Shown: positions 10,544 through 22,479 of the stretch, in pieces
Numbering within the stretch: the first letter of the stretch is position 1
How the letters are laid out: each line of letters begins with the position of its first letter
Source of the DNA: Phoenix dactylifera
Taxonomy: Eukaryota; Streptophyta; Magnoliopsida; Arecales; Arecaceae
Reading direction: 5' to 3'
Assembly: GCF_009389715.1 (NCBI RefSeq)
Contig: NC_052399.1
Coordinates: forward strand, 31,071,146 to 31,135,145
DNA length: 64,000 nucleotides
Translations under genes and position numbers: made by a program
The notes under the pieces: generated by a model
The model's database searches: none
What the model was told of the DNA's origin: nothing
Seen by the model: only the letters and a program-made list of their open reading frames with translations

Positions 10544-11496
10544 CTGCAATTTGAAGAAAGAAGTTAACTAACCACTTCTGAAAAAAAAATGCAGATGACA
10601 TGGCTCAATGCAACAAAATAGAAAAACTCTAAAAGAAGGGCTTTTCTCTCTTACATTGAGAGCTCTAACTGTATTAGGGCCATTGACATCAAATGCTTGT
10701 AGTGGATATCCTGAAGGAAGTGGTGGTTGTACATCCCGGACAATGTTCATGAAAGGCGAAGAGTGGCTTTGCACTGGTTCGGCAGTTTTTGACAGGCTGT
10801 GAAAGAATCGATGAGTTCTGTCCGTGTTGCAGGGTAGGTGGGCTAAACAATGTTCCAGGTACAGAAGCCGGCCTACTCATCAGCAAAGTTGGTGTAAATG
10901 CCGGTAGTGAATAAGAAGCTATGCTTGTTCCTGGTGTAGAAAAAATTCCTAAACTTGTGTCATTTATAGGAGTCAAAGGTGGAGTGAGATGGGCTGCAAC
11001 ACTTCCCTGATTATACAGTGAAGCCTGTGATCCAGAAATAGTTGTAGGGCAATGGGTAATTGGAGTGGAAAATGGTGGTGGCAGAGGGGGAAGCGGAGGT
11101 GTTGGATGTGCAGAGGTACTGGAAGTAAAGGTCTCCATATGTAACCTACTGCCTGAAACCGAATTCCATGAGAGCTTTGGCTCCAGAACAGGCTGGGCAT
11201 TTGAAGAAGAACAGTTGCTGGTGGATAAATAATTCTCTGACTGAAGCTGCAATTTGAAGAAAGAAGTTAACCACTTCTGAAAAAAAAATGCAGATGACAT
11301 GGCTCAATGCAACAAAATAGAAAAAACTCTAAAAGAAGGGATTTTCTCTCTTACATTGAGAGCTCTAACTGTATTAGGGCCATTGACATCAAATGCTTGT
11401 AGTGGATATCCTGAAGGAAGTGGTGGTTGTACATCCCGGACAATGTTCATGAAAGGCGAAGAGTGGCTTTGCACTGGTTCGGCAGTTTTTGACAGC
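10091..11496. repeat. 703-bp direct tandem duplication (left arm)
   Basis: Units 10091-10793 and 10794-11496 are nearly identical and keep the same offset of 703 bp. The breakpoint falls in the 5-bp microhomology gacag present at all three boundaries. Each unit holds the end of one exon, a 111-bp intron and most of the next exon, so the join makes an exon-exon fusion that shifts the reading frame. Confidence 0.9.
10655..11246 (-). pseudogene. VIR: fused exon made by the 703-bp duplication
   Basis: The segment begins at the normal acceptor (ttgcag|CTTCAG) and reads LQSENYLSTSN... to SSILSQPV. It then runs without an intron into the duplicated preceding exon, in the wrong frame (KNCRTSAKPLFAF...). 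It ends at the normal donor AAT|GTAAGA. A transcript spliced through it would be frameshifted. Confidence 0.75.
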
Positions 11497-12716
11497 ACAG
11501 AAGAGATAGCTGAAGGGGGCATTGGAGGCAAAGGTGGTTGGCTGTTGGGAAGCTTCTGTTCGCCATACCCTTGAGATCCAACAGTTAAACAACCATCAGC
11601 TGTTTTCTGTGGGCTGTTCCTATGATAAAGCGTAGATGGGGGCATCGGTGGAACAGATGAAGAAACACCAACGAAGTGTGAAGGAAAACCAGTAAGATTT
11701 GCTGAGGGCTGTGCATCAAAACCCTTTGATCCTGCTATAGGAGAAACATATTTTGACTCTTCAGATTGCTCACGGAAGGATGGCTTATCTGCTGCTGTCA
11801 ATCTCATGTTTTTCTCTGAAGAAAATTGTTGAGCCGCTGATATTTCAGACTGAGAAATAGACCCTCTCAAAGGAATATCTGAGTGGGAACCTCCATCTTC
11901 AGATGCTGGTGGCGCACCTAATTGAGAAAATCGAGAATTTTCATTCACATCTCCTTCAGTCTCCTCAACTATTGAACCTGGAGAACTTTCCCCAGTGATG
12001 AGAGGAGTCTGCAAACTATTGTCAGGTTGAGGGAATGGCAGTCTCTCATCAGATTCTGATTCCTCATCAAAGACAATATCTATCTCTTGATCGTCATCAA
12101 GATCAGTCTTTAACTGCTGAGGTTTATCCAACTTAACAGGAACATTCTCATTTCCAAGGGCTGAATTCTTAATTTGTGATGCATCTCCAACTGCAACAGC
12201 CATGGGATTTTGGCGCTCCCTTTGCCTGGCCATAAACTCATCCACATGAATTGATGGAGGCCTTCCACTCGTAGATGTCCCACGCAACATTGGTTACACC
12301 CAACCCTCGAGAAAGCACATTTGATCCAATAGCTTCAGACCCGGTATCGTCCCGTGTGCGTCTACCAGAGCCCTCTACTGTTGCCAGCTTCCTCCTTGCA
12401 GATAAAGCTGGCACCAATCGTCTGTCAAGAGAAGAATCAGGACACTCCCGCACAAACTTTTCAGCAATTCCTTCGAGCAAGTATTGATTGCCAGCTTTTT
12501 CATCTTCTTTCAACTTCCAAACATTTGAAAGGGATAATGCATCTTCATTGTCTGATGACAACATGGTCAAAGATGGCATCAACTGGGACGTCAAAACAAT
12601 GGATTGAAATCAATGGAGGAATGAGAACCTTCACTTAGAACAATGCCTTCTGACATGGATGATGAACCAGTAGGGCTCTGCAGCAGAAACAACAAGGAAT
12701 CTAAAGACTCCTTAAC
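11355..12716 (-). pseudogene. VIR: VIRILIZER-like large exon with two frame breaks
   Basis: The exon starts after tttacag at VKESLDSLLFLLQSPTGSSS and breaks frame at about 12590 ('ccattgttttgacg'). It resumes as LMPSLTMLSSDNEDALSL ... RRLVPALSARRKLATVEG, breaks again at about 12295, then reads RGTSTSGRPPSIHVDEF through an acidic stretch (DLDDDQEIDIVFDEESESDE) to VRALN at donor AAT|GTAAGA. In plant VIR the second break region normally holds another 'SRPPSMHVDDY' type segment, which is missing here. This suggests an internal deletion. Confidence 0.7.
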
Positions 12717-12790
12717 CTGTAAAATCAACACACTTTAGCTTTCAAACTCAAATAATTAAATCACGCAAGAAAATAAAGCATAAATCATAC

Positions 12791-12968
12791 CTGATGCAAA
12801 CCGGTCTTCCCGATTGTAGTAGTTAAATTCTCATCCTCGCTAATCCTCTGCTCTAATTTTTGTATCAAATTAAGCACATCATTTGAGTTTTTATCAGAAG
12901 AAATTGCGGCACCATCCACATCATTCAGCAGCCCAAAAAGGCACTTCGATATCAAGATTCCCTCCAAA
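12791..12968 (-). pseudogene. VIR: VIRILIZER-like exon
   Basis: The exon reads LEGILISKCLFGLLNDVDGA to TTTIGKTGLHQ between ...caacag and CAG|GTATGA. It joins in phase with exons on both sides and has no stop or shift. Confidence 0.7.
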
Positions 12969-14934
12969 CTGTTGAGCAAATATCATGATGTGATTTCAGA
13001 TTTGAAAAAACAATGTGTTTCCATATGTTATTGAAAAACTTTAGACACTCAAGGGAGAAAAACCAGTGTTTCATGGACATGGATACAAGAAGCAGGTTTG
13101 GACATGTATCCAAGTATTTGATGCAGCTGGAGGGAAAAAGGAGATACCAAGATATGCTAACACATATATTTAACTAACTTATATATGTATACCTTTAAAC
13201 GTTACGTGTTTAAACATTAAAAAGAAAATACTAAAAAATATTGTTTGTTAAGATCTTTTGATATATCCATTTTTTAATTCAAACTTCCCAATTCACTCAA
13301 GGATAAAAGAAAAATAATACATTGTGAAGTTGTTTAAACACCTACACCCTCGACCAATCTTGAAAAAGAACTAATTAGAGGATAAACTCTCTTCCAATCT
13401 TTAAAAGTTGTTACCAAAGAGCTTCATACATATCCAAGCATCCGATATATATCTAACTATGATATGTATCCAACTTCCAACACTAATTGTTTTTTTTTGG
13501 AGCTAGAAGTGAGTGTCCAGGTAACACTGGAAAAAATTGATACTAGCTTGTAAACAGATAAAAAAAATTAAAGACAACAAAGGACTACAATTCTTAAACA
13601 CTCCACAGAAAAAGGTTCAAAACTACAATAATATACAAGAGAATTAGAAGAATAAATTTTCCTCCAAATATACTAGGAGACTATGCACAGATATCTTAGC
13701 CTAGAACATATGGTGAGATACTAGTTGACCAAATGGGGAGACCAAACTGAACCCTAGTATATATTGCACAGGTTGCTAGTAATTGGAGCATTTTGTTCTT
13801 CTTTTATCAGTGCAATGACTGCACAAAAGAAGCAACAGAAACCAAATCCTAGATGCGCCCCTATGCTGATCAATGTCCGTCCAGAACATGGAGGATGTTT
13901 TAACTTTCACTATTAGGACCAACTTCTTAGATACATCATCGATGTATTACACCCCAGCAAGGGAACATGCCAAGGCCAAGGAACGGAACAAGGCAAAAAA
14001 GATGATCGCATGATTAGGAAAAAAAACAATTACAGGTAACAGACGTACAAGACACACCCAAAAACAAATATCCTGCTTCAGGCAGCTGCAACTCAGCAGT
14101 AGAGGAAAAGCATATAGAAGAAACAGTTTATCCTTGCTGTAGTAAATCTTTCTGCTCAAATATCTTCCGAAAATCCTAACATGGAATACAACAGGCAAGA
14201 CTTATCTCATAAACTGTATAACTCTATCCTGTATGAAACCAGACCATCACTCAAGTCCACTTACCTGCCATCTCATGGAAAATTTATTTCAATAGGCCAG
14301 ATCTAACTTCAAAAGCTGCAAGGACCACATGTAAATTGCTAAAGGTATGCCACTAAAGTGTTTTCCATTATCAAAAAAGATTATACTATTTCCAAAATCA
14401 AACCTACCACTCCATCACAAAAATTATTTACAAATTAACATCCGCAAGTATGGGAGGCAAAGGATATAGAAAATCCTCATAACTTGTCCCCCTAGAACTT
14501 CTAAAAGATCCAGATGATATCCAATTTATAAACATCTAAAATGTGGTCAAGCAAAGACAGTTTACTAGTCTAATAGAACAAGCCAACAAAAGAATGATCA
14601 AGAGATAACGCTTTAAAGATTTTTTGTATTCAACAACAAAGCATTTCTTCTGTTCAAATTGAACAAAACTGGAGTGTAAGGAAAAAAAACCAGCAGATAG
14701 CTAACCCATCAAAAATCTTTTCTTTAATGTATCTTTTACAATATTCTAGAACGCCCAAGTAAAGAATACCAGCATTGCATCAGAATTCAGCAGCCTTTCA
14801 TATTTTTACTAATCCAGTGTCAAATTAGTTTCAATACTAGTAGATTAACCACTTTCTGAATCAGATTCAACTTCATGGTTGTTAGGAGTCATGTAAGTGG
14901 AGCTGCATGCAGCTCAAGTTATACACGTGGACCA

Positions 14935-15415
14935 ACACTCTTGTTTGGATGCATGCAACCCAAATTTCATGGTAAATTGAGTTTCTTGTTGGTCAACAAC
15001 ATAGCGCTATCCTATAGTAGGTAAACTTGCGCTTAAAATGGCCATAAGACAAGTTGCAGCCGCTTAGATATGTATTTTAAATTAAACAAAAAAAGGAATT
15101 TTCTTTCTGTTCTATCTCAACTAGGTATCTTAATTTTTGAGAAAAAAAAGGCCCCTCACCACCAACTGCTTCGATGCCGACCTCTTCTTCTAGAACACCC
15201 TCATCAAGATGTACATCAAGTGCTCCGACCTGGTGTCCACTTGCAACGTGTTGGATGGAATGTCCACCAGAGATGCCCCACTTTTCCAGAAACTCTCCTC
15301 CAGATACAAGAAGTAAGCTTTCTTATTAGTCAACTACTACAACTTAAGTTGCAATATGACTTGAGTTGCAATGCAATTTCAGCTACAGGGCTCCAAACAG
15401 CCCTATTTTGTTGAC
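14935..15415. mobile_element. possible gene-carrying MITE-like element
   Basis: The right edge 'ctccaaacagccct' resembles the 'agggctgtttgg' ends of plant hAT/PIF MITEs. The left edge has 'cttgtttggatgcatgcaac', a weaker inverted match. The PPR fragment lies between them. No clear target duplication was found, so this is tentative. Confidence 0.25.
15152..15316 (+). pseudogene. pentatricopeptide repeat (PPR) gene fragment
   Basis: One frame reads FDADLFF, an in-frame TAG at 15191-15193, then NTLIKMYIKCSDLVSTCNVL, DGMSTRDAPLFQKL and a stop at 15314-15316. The pattern 'N-x-LI-x-MY-x-KC-x-D-L-...-V-x-D-x-M' is the hallmark of plant PLS-class PPR proteins, which bind organellar RNA. Only about one and a half repeats remain. 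It follows an A tract and lies in a VIRILIZER intron on the opposite strand, so it is an inserted fragment. Confidence 0.75.
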
Positions 15416-15639
15416 AATGGCAAAAGTCTACCTTTATTTTTCTATCCAGCCAAGTGACTTCAATCCTTACCTCCACATAGTTCCTTCCATGTCAAGCAAA
15501 ATCTCCCACTCGACATTTGACTATTGCAAATTGTAAATTTTAAACAATGTAGCATCTACTTAGACTCTAAATTCTAGACACTGAAGAAGATGATCTTCCA
15601 AGGATAAGAAGAAACATCTTCTATATTGTTTTTTCAGAG

Positions 15640-15900
15640 TTCTCAAAAACGACAGGGTACCCCGTACCCATACAGGTACCATGTTGGCGCATCGTCAATT
15701 TTATCTCATGTTCGTTCGGTTGGAATATCATATCATTGTGCACCAAGAGAGAGAGAGAGAGCATCGATTTCATGTAGTGACACTCTACACCCTCTATACC
15801 AAGTATTAGTTCGGTATCGGTACAATAAAGTGTGCATGGCATGGTGCGGTACACCCAGCATGATGTGGTACACTCTGATATGGCGAACTTTGGTTTTTTT
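15640..15900. repeat. ggtacc/gtacgg-rich dispersed repeat with GA microsatellite
   Basis: Repeated ggtacc, cggtatcggtac and gcggtacac words surround a short (ga)n run at about 15746-15761. The vocabulary resembles the block at 18.42-19.02 kb. Open frames on both strands are composition effects. Confidence 0.5.
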
Positions 15901-17784
15901 TTAGCCTTCATCAGCCAATGTTTTGCTTGAACGTATTATGTTGACAAAACTTGTCTAAAAAGTAACTCATCAACTTTTAACATAGATATTGAGATTTGCA
16001 AAGGACAATCGCATATTCTAAATATGGAATGTAGAAAGACCCTAATCCACCTGGCCACTAGCCAAAAGTGTAGGATCTAATCCAGCAAAGATCAAGGACA
16101 CCAGCAAATCAAATTATAACAAGTTGCCCAGCTAACAGAACAGCAGTCCACGAGAATATTTAAAGCACAAATCCAGTAACCATTTCTAGATTCAATACAT
16201 ACTTGATGTAGATAACTTTGTCTACAGTTTGTACATATCAAGTATCTCAGATAAGTACCATAAACAGTTCTACATAGAAAATGAAGTGTTACTTGAGAAT
16301 GGGATGAACATCATAGTTCAGCAATCGTTGCTCTTTAAGCGAGCGTATGCATCATTCTCATACAAGTAATATTCTAAGTTCCTCCACCTAATTTTATGAT
16401 TTCACACCCTTTTATTATTCTAGCATTCTTAGTCCAGAACATTTTAAAATGTTATGTATATGAAGGAACATATGCTTAAATTTAGTTTCGCCACAAAGTC
16501 AATGTAAATGAGATTGCGGGAGAACCACTTGATGCATTTCTAAGAGCATATAAACATGTACAAATTTCTAGCTTTTTAATTTCAGTGAAATATGCTCTGC
16601 ACATAGGTGAGCTTGACACACTAAGGATCTCAATATTGAATACTTGCTAGATCTAAGAATATGACAAATGTTGCTACATGCATATCAGTGATAAATAAGC
16701 AGCACACATATTCATGACAGGGTTTATTATTTTTATACGCAATAAAGGAAGAATTTAGATTTATGACCCTTAGAAACAAGAAACAAAAAAAGTTCAAAAT
16801 CAAATGTGCATGTAAATTTCCTGATACTAAAGAATATACGCTGTTGAATTTCAAGAAGATGGGAGTATAAAGACCATTGAGCATCAAGATAGACATTCAT
16901 GCTCTCTACCATAATTATGCTTGATCAAATCTCAAGAAACCTTGCAGTTCCTTGTGTAAAACAGTAACTATTGCCAAACGCAGGATCATAATCCTAAGAA
17001 GCTACCATTGGTTTTAATGTAAAATATGTCGCCTTTAATTTGTATCAAAAATAACATTAATGCCTTTTTTACTTCTCACAATAATATAAAAATACAGTTT
17101 GTGCTTCTCCAGTACTCCCATAGTTTCAGAATTGAGGTACCCCACTAGCATCTTTTCCCTTTTTAACCCAAACTGTAGCTACAAGTGAAATGATCTTCCT
17201 CAAGAAAAAAATATTCTATATCAGAATTAAATAGCAAAATGTTTCAGAATGCATGTGCTAAATCATCATTGCCTCCAGAAATCAAGATTAAAAAGTTCAA
17301 ATTTCACAGTCTTCCCTACATTTGCTCTTTGTAACAAATACATAGATGTTAGCAATCATTAGTATATTCTCTATGTAAAATGGACAAACCCATCTGATTC
17401 ATCAAGTAAAATTATTACACTCTAACAAAGCTTCCATGATGGTGCTATAACTATCTGAAAACACCTACGAACATTCTCTTATTCTAAAAAATTAACTGAA
17501 GAACAGTGAAAAGACTAGAATTTCAAGAAAAATTTAGTTCTCTGTTTAGAAAAAATAGTACGAGAAAACCTCTCTTTTCCTCTATGCAATGAAGCTCGGA
17601 TCATTGGTAAATCTTGCATATACAAAAGAAAGAAGTGTATCTGGTGAAGTTTAGATGATGTTAGAACACTATACAGGTAAAAATGATTTTATGAAACTAA
17701 ATATTATAAATCAATTGAAATGACGTGCTTTCAATATAGTATAAGAGGAAGGTATGTAAGCAAAAAAGAAGAAATTCAACTTAC

Positions 17785-18104
17785 GCATCACTATCCCTGG
17801 AAAGAGAGAGAGCACTCAAAGACAATGCATGAGCTATTTCAACTACAATTGTCAGAGTACAGTCCTTCAACTCCAGGGATCTCAAAAGCTTCTTGAAGCA
17901 ATTTAAGAAGGGGGGAGGCGACCTCCATTCGTACTCATTTGAAGTGGTACTATCACCATATCTCTCATCTCGTTCTGTTTGCTCAAGGGTAAAAGATCGC
18001 ATTTGTGAAAAGAGGGAAGCAAGAGCACTTCTACCCTGACTGCAGGAAGTTAATTTCTTGAAAGTCGCAAGAGATGCTAACAATTCCCTTCCAACTGGCA
18101 GAAC
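17785..18104 (-). pseudogene. VIR: VIRILIZER-like exon
   Basis: The exon reads VLPVGRELLASLATFKKLTS ... SPPPFLNCFKKLLRSLELKD ... LSLSRDSDA between acceptor tgtcag and donor GATGC|GTAAGT. It is intact, and its last two bases complete an alanine codon with the next exon 4.8 kb away. Confidence 0.75.
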
Positions 18105-18419
18105 CTGACAAAACAATCTATCTATCATGATTGAGGAAAACTAAATTAAAGGAAAAAAAAAGGTTCAAGAGTTAGCAGAAAAAATGAGCAAAAGAAAAGA
18201 AGGGTACAATGAGTACTCTATGAGGGATGAACAATTGACTGGAATATCAAATCATGGAGATATACAAAAGATAGTCACTGCCTGCTGCCTAGCAGCCAAA
18301 TGTTTTCAGCATCATAACTAAGGAGAGACCATCTCTCATCATTCTAAAGTAAAATGTTTACATGAATGATATCAAAACAATGAGGTCAATTTATTCTTAA
18401 AAACAAGAACGTTAAACTG

Positions 18420-19020
18420 TTCCATACTAAGAACTAGTGTTCTAATCAAAGATCGCCGAACCGGTACCGGTCGGCGTACCGATCAGCCACCGGACTAGTA
18501 CCGAACTGGCCAAACAGGCCACAGCGCGCTCGCACGAAATGCCACAGCGCGTTGCGGCATTGCTGTGGCATTTAATGCCACAGCCACAGTGTTGTGGTAT
18601 TACATGCCGCAGCGCGCTGTGACAAATCAAACCAGACTTAGTGCCGGTTCGCACCGAATTCGGTTAGGCCTTGTACCGGTTGGTTCCAGCCCCTAACGTT
18701 AAAATATTTCCATACTAGGAACTAGTGTTCTAATCAAGGATCGCTGAATCGATACCGATCAGCGTACCGGTCGACCACCGGACTGGTACCGAACTGGCCA
18801 AACAGGCCACAGCACGCTCACGCGACGCGCTTTGGCATTAAAATGCCACAGCGCGCTGTGACAAATCGAACCAGACTCAGTGTCGGTTCGCACCGAGTTC
18901 GGTTAGGCTTTATACCAGTCAATTCCAGCCCCGTAAGGGCCGGAACTATTTTCTATGGCCATACCGACCCGGTCTGAAACTGGACCAGTTCGATACGAGC
19001 TGAGCCGGCCGATACAGGCA
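18420..19020. repeat. 288-bp tandem pair, GC-rich and hairpin-forming
   Basis: Copies begin at 18420 and 18708 ('ttccatactaRgaactagtg'). Both contain ggtaccggtcggcgtaccgg-like runs and inverted 'tgccacagcgcg' words. The first copy has a near-perfect hairpin gctgtggcat-tta-atgccacagc at 18562-18584. The second copy has a shorter version and about 60 bp less of this part. Confidence 0.75.
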
Positions 19021-20147
19021 AATGTTATAGGGGTAGAAATAGGTTGTGCAAATGAACACTAACCGTTTTAGTGCATGAATGGTAGTAATGACTATTGGCA
19101 TAATACATCCATAAACTAGTTGTGAGTAGTTAAACCTTTAAACAGTCAAAAGAGTAACAAGAATCCATAGTAAATAAAGTAATAACAAACATTTCACTAT
19201 TAAAAAATGGGTTAATAATTGATTGGCAGTTTAAGCTTGGAAGCAAGTATGCATTCTAATGAGAAAATTGATGAACCATGAAAAGAAAATGACAAGGTCC
19301 TCCCCAATTGTTATTAACTAAGAAAACAAATTAACCTATGAACAACAACAGTCATAGTGAACAAATATATCTAATTATTATGTCCCATTTGATTTATCTA
19401 GATTTCCTGTACTTTTCAATGTATGCATTATTAGTTTTTTAAAAGATTTCATATTTTCTTCATCTATCAGGCAATGGTAGGAAGAAGTTTTTTTTTCTAT
19501 CATATATGCTAATTGGCCTAATTAGGTTCAAGTAAAGAAAAAAAAAGTAATCAACTAATGTTTCAATATAAATAAATATTCTTTTATAGTTTTATGTCAT
19601 ATCAAGCCTAGTAGTTCCATTGGTATTATAAGGTATAACCTGTTACTCCATACATGTATTATGTCTCTTCTCACTACCCTATGCCTTTTGCATTAAATAT
19701 GTTAAACTTAGCTTGATATTTTAGTTTGGACTTAACACTACTAACACAGTAGTAAATCGCATTAGCTTCTTGCGATCCTTCTCAGTATGAAACTTTGCAA
19801 ATAAACCTAAGAATATAGTATAGAATTTTTCCCTTTCAATGGTTAAGTTAGGTATCGACCACCAATAATTAGTCGCAAGACAAATGTCTCAGCAATGGGG
19901 CAAACCTCATCAACATTATGCACCATCTCAACCTTACTTGCCTCCCAGCAGAAAAAAAAGGGAAAAAAAATCTTTATTAGGAGGGCTAGTGCCTTAGGAT
20001 CTTCCAAAAGTCAGAATATTTTAGCTTCCAGCAATTAGTGTGTGAATAAAAGAAAATGACTATGACTCTGTTCATATAACAGAAAATTATCTCCTCAGAC
20101 ATTTAACTTCCATCTAAACTTCTTTGTGGATAAACCAGATCTAGATG

Positions 20148-20262
20148 AAAATAATTTTAAGACAAGAACATTTACCCCAACTAGACTGCCATACTATGTA
20201 GACAAAAATAATTTTGGGACAAGAACATTTACCCCAACTAGACTGCCATAAGAAATTTTGTC
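20148..20262. repeat. 57-bp direct duplication
   Basis: 'gacaagaacatttacccc' occurs at 20161 and again at 20218, with the same flanking 'aactagactgccata' and 'aaaaataattttRRgac'. Confidence 0.75.
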
Positions 20263-20663
20263 CCAACTAGGCTGAGTTGTGTTAAACACTTGGATGCTAA
20301 TTGCTAAACATATTTAGTTTGGTCACTTTGACCAGCTCCAATTTTCTATAACCAGAATTCATCTTGTTATCTGAATGAGTCAGGATTTAGAATTATAATA
20401 CAATGCAAATGATCAAAGATTCAAAATACACATCCACATTATGTTAAATTGGCTAGCATGCCTAGTGTACAGTTAACCTAATCAACAGTGCTGTAAAATC
20501 TTCGCAAACATCTTAGAACAAAAATGTAAGAATGCTCAAACCGAACAGATTATGCAAGCAACTGTAGGATACTATTTGGCCAAAATGGATAGTAGTCTTT
20601 ATCATCTACATTTATTAAATTTCTCCAATAGATAGAAGTACAACTATTGAGAGGGGCACATAC

Positions 20664-20719
20664 CATGACTTCCATGCACAGCTCTAACAAGCGGCCACAA
20701 TGTGCAGGCATCAGAGGCA
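20664..20719 (-). pseudogene. VIR: candidate upstream VIRILIZER-like exon
   Basis: The segment reads PLMPAHCGRLLELCMEVM between acceptor aaatag and donor ATG|GTATGT, and joins in phase to VLPVGREL at 18104. The purine-rich insert starting at about 20723 sits right against its acceptor, so the original exon may have been longer. The short length makes this tentative. Confidence 0.5.
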
Positions 20720-20722
20720 CTA

Positions 20723-20945
20723 TTTAGCAATTAGGTGGTGTTCAGGCATATAGGTGGAAGAAGATGAAAGGGGAGGGAAAACAGGTGGTGGAGGCAGAAG
20801 GAAGGAGGCGAAGATGGGGAAGAAGGGTACTAAGGAGAGATGAACAAGATGGAGCAAAGGGGAGGAGGAAGAGGTCTGACCAGATGAAGAATGAGGATGA
20901 TAGGATGAACGAGGGAAGGTAATAGAGCAAAATGAGCTAGGAGAA
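20723..20945. repeat. purine-rich (R) strand segment
   Basis: About 200 bp in which the + strand is almost all A and G (aggaggaagagg, gaaggaaggaggcgaag). Its left edge 'aggtggtgttcaggcatatagg' resembles a hAT-type MITE end. It could adopt H-DNA, but the open frames in it are composition effects. Confidence 0.5.
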
Positions 20946-21849
20946 TGTTTAGGATCAAATTTGAACCTATTAACTAAAATAAATTTTAAAATCAATGATA
21001 TGGTTTCTAATTATAGATCATCTAAGTGGTAGGTGATGGAGATTCACAAAACACTGGCATGAGATTTAACTCAACTATGTTTGAGGTGAAAATATACACT
21101 CCAAAAGAAATAATTATGTCAACATATTGTAGAGCATGGCAAATCATTATTGATCCATTCCTATAGTACAATCCTGGAAAGCTTATGTTTGAACAAATTG
21201 AGTAAGTTCAGAATAAAAATGAGTGATTTCCCTGCTCAAACACCAATGATGCAACCCAACATGCTATATATAAATGTGGAGCAGTATAGCAAAATAGCCA
21301 AGCATGCACATGTATGCCCCCGCCCAGCACCTCTTTCAAATTGAACACATGTGACACCCTTTAGTGCTTGCAAGCAACCAAACCCCTCAGGTCAACCGCA
21401 ACGCTCATGCGCAACTCCGTGCCACAGTTAAACTCTTCCTAACAGTGCTCCACAACCAGGCACTTTTGTGCCATTCTAAGGCTTTACTCCTTAAGCCAAG
21501 TACTGTTCACCCAAACACCACTTTCTCTAAAACCTCGAAATCTATTAACAACCCTATCTTTCCAGGCCTAAAAATCTATTTTTGGTGAAACATCTAAGAT
21601 TCGAGGAAGAATGGGAACAGAAGTGAAAAGATGAAGAAAGACAAGGTGACAGGAGAAAGATGGCTCAGTTTATATATTTTGCTCCCCTAGTTCTTTTTTT
21701 ATTTTTTATTCCTCAGATTCCTCCACATATTGTCTGGCTCTTTTACTCATTACTACTGGGAATGCTGCCTATCATATTTCAAAGCTAACTTGCATTCCTG
21801 TAGATGCTAAATAGGGCACTTTATTGCCATGCACATCACCTGTTCATTA
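20946..21849. other. unassigned sequence
   Basis: No gene, RNA or repeat that I can support. It is moderately AT-rich with short open frames only. Confidence 0.4.
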
Positions 21850-22440
21850 AATTGCTAGTCCAGATCACATGTGACCTGGTTGTGTGTGCAGCCCAAATGA
21901 AGTTCCCACGTGCATTCAATAACCATCATATGCACAGCCCAACCACAACATAAACCTAGCTCCCATATGAGGCCCAAATTTAGCCTTATATGATTTCCTA
22001 GCCAACTCTGTGTAGCCCAGGTCCAGTCCCTAGTACACCAAAACTGAGTCTATGTCAGCAGCCTAGATACAGGCCAAATTGCTCTATTGGTAGCTCAACT
22101 ACACAAATCATGGTCAGCTATAAGACAGGCTCTTTTGCAGCCAAAATCAGTCTAAATATGCAATCCTTATCCATCTCAAAAGCAGTCAAAAGCAGCCATC
22201 ATTCGCAGCACAAAGGCAGCGCAATTCTAGCTCCAACTTACAGCCCAAAAATAGTCCATGCTTGCAGCCCAAACAGTCGTCCTCTTTGATCCCTCCAGAG
22301 CAGTCAAAATGCAGTCCATTTATGCTGTCTAAAAGAAGCCCCATGTGGCCCAGATCTACTCCTAAAAACTGGTCGTAAACAATCCACTTGTGCAGCAGCT
22401 TACAGTAGTTCATGTGAGCTGTTCAAAAAATAGTTCAATT
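21850..22440. repeat. degenerate 'gcagcccaaa' short-repeat region
   Basis: The words cagcccaaa, agcccaa, cagtccat and agcagtcaaaa recur every 20-40 bp (for example about 21892, 21938, 22241, 22267). This looks like a decayed minisatellite. Confidence 0.5.
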
Positions 22441-22479
22441 GCAGTTTAGGACTATTTCCAATGAGGTCTTAAGTCTTAA

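Larger units (their letters stand above)
4345..11516. repeat. long inverted repeat, left arm
   Basis: This arm is the reverse complement of 25237-30604 plus 59768-61403, read outward. Landmarks pair in order: the 5'-end-like exon (5017-4901 with 60763-60876), the gagctcg block, the telomere-like tract, the VIRILIZER terminal exon (8261-8244 with 28682-28702) and the 703-bp duplication (10091-11496 with 25254-26665). The inner edge is at 'cacagaagagatagctg' (about 11516). The arms differ by scattered substitutions and by several indels, so the duplication is not recent. Confidence 0.9.
12969..17784 (-). other. 4.8-kb VIRILIZER intron with inserted elements
   Basis: AT-rich, GT..AG bounded intron. 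It holds the PPR scrap and possible MITE at 14.9-15.4 kb and a ggtacc-rich block at 15.64-15.90 kb. The rest shows no exon-like stretch. Confidence 0.6.
18105..20663 (-). other. VIRILIZER intron with repeats
   Basis: Between the exon at 17785-18104 and the candidate exon at 20664-20719. It contains the 288-bp tandem pair at 18420-19020 and the 57-bp duplication at 20160. Otherwise it is AT-rich with no exon-like stretch. Confidence 0.5.
8244..20719 (-). pseudogene. VIR: VIRILIZER-like gene, C-terminal half, broken (left copy)
   Basis: VIRILIZER is a scaffold subunit of the nuclear m6A mRNA methyltransferase. Seven well-supported exons and one candidate exon on the minus strand give about 1,100 codons, against about 2,100 residues in plant VIR as I recall. 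Family signatures are STSGRPPSIHVDEFMARQRE, RRLVPALSARRKL, the Pro-rich PPLPPMPPS region, DRDKLCQLLEQHPKLMQMLQ and the terminal ERLGQ. Exon phases match across introns, for example D-S-D-A|LEGIL across the 4.8-kb intron.

Defects seen: two frameshifts (about 12590 and 12295; the second probably marks an internal deletion), a 703-bp duplication that fuses two exons out of frame (about 10794), an in-frame TAG at 9853-9851, and no exons for the N-terminal half. This is a pseudogene or relic. Residue-level identity was not measured. Confidence 0.8.

Noticed and set aside
8244..20719. A functional VIRILIZER gene
   Set aside because: Frameshifts, an in-frame stop, an out-of-frame exon fusion and absence of the N-terminal half in the window argue against function.
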